Source: Marinosulfonomonas sp. (GTDB taxonomy: Bacteria; Pseudomonadota; Alphaproteobacteria; Rhodobacterales; Rhodobacteraceae). From it: a DNA stretch of 6,455 nt. This document shows, in pieces, positions 6,220 to 6,455 of the stretch (positions are counted from its first letter, which is position 1; each line of letters begins with the position of its first letter). The stretch lies in the NCBI GenBank assembly GCA_022712735.1, contig JAFLKA010000440.1, forward strand, positions 1 through 6,455, given 5' to 3'. The notes below the pieces were generated by a model, which worked only from the letters and a program-made list of their open reading frames with translations, was not told the DNA's origin and did no database searches. The position numbers and the translations under genes were made by a program.

Positions 6220-6455
6220 TGCATCTGTTAGCCGCAACCCCAGGCAGTGTGGATGATGGCAATGAACCCGTCGATCTGGGGCAATCCCCCGCTGATGTCG
6301 TGTTCATATCTGCCGCCGATACAGAGCTCGCTGCCCTGTCCGAAGCGCGCTCTGAAATGCAAAACGCACCATCCTTGCGCCTCGCCAATCTAACCCACCT
6401 GCAACACCCGATGTCCGTCGATCTGCACATCGAGGCCTGCGCCACCAAATCGAAA
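6219..6455 (+). CDS. cobN: Cobaltochelatase subunit CobN (partial, N-terminus only)
   Basis: The first 79 codons of a gene running off the right edge are visible. The protein begins MHLLAATPGSVDDGNEPVD and contains VVFISAADTELAAL (28-41) and LTHLQHPMSVDLHIE (58-72), which I recognise as the N-terminus of alphaproteobacterial CobN. CobN is the large subunit, normally well over 1000 residues, of the ATP-dependent CobNST complex. That complex inserts cobalt into hydrogenobyrinate a,c-diamide in the aerobic pathway. The ATG shares one base with the TGA of the preceding acetyltransferase gene, which indicates coupled translation. Nothing can be said about its catalytic part from this window. Confidence 0.9.
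   Translation, partial: MHLLAATPGSVDDGNEPVDLGQSPADVVFISAADTELAALSEARSEMQNAPSLRLANLTHLQHPMSVDLHIEACATKSK

Noticed and set aside
6200..6448. Minus-strand open frame at the right end
   Set aside because: It is antisense to the recognisable CobN N-terminus, which starts with a coupled ATG in the operon direction.

Overview
The window looks like a chromosomal segment from an alphaproteobacterium, most likely of the Rhodobacterales (Roseobacter/Rhodobacter group). The basis is moderately high G+C, an SMC N-terminus of the form these organisms carry, and a cobalamin cluster in the order cbtB-cbtA-(cbiM-like)-cobW-GNAT-cobN with an aerobic-type cobaltochelatase subunit. The placement rests on recognition of protein families and was not searched.

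Left part (1-2513, minus strand): the N-terminal 837 codons of smc, the condensin-type chromosome segregation ATPase. It has an intact N-terminal head with Walker A, the first coiled-coil arm, the hinge and part of the returning arm. The C-terminal head lies beyond the left edge. Translation most likely starts at TTG.

Middle (2514-2968): a 455-base divergent intergenic region. The smc side has a weak candidate promoter and a perfect DnaA box (TTATCCACA). The right half is a clear cobalamin riboswitch on the plus strand. It ends in a hairpin placed two bases before the cbtB Shine-Dalgarno sequence, which points to control of translation initiation.

Right part (2969-6455, plus strand): a tightly packed cobalt uptake and cobalamin synthesis cluster. 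CbtB (small, His-rich tail) and CbtA are membrane proteins of the B12-regulated cobalt transporter family. Next comes a membrane protein related to CbiM, the substrate-binding component of ECF-type cobalt transporters, but no CbiN, CbiQ or CbiO is seen here. CobW is a G3E GTPase with a CxCC motif and a long His/Asp loop. It overlaps a GNAT acetyltransferase gene by four bases, and that gene overlaps the start of cobN by one base. CobN is the large subunit of the cobaltochelatase that inserts cobalt into the corrin ring.

The unit reads as cobalt import (CbtAB, CbiM-like), metal handling (CobW) and metal insertion (CobN), repressed by the end product through the leader riboswitch. The unexplained parts are the GNAT protein, the solitary CbiM-like protein and a hairpin in the cbiM-like/cobW gap. 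No mobile element, tRNA, rRNA or CRISPR array is visible.
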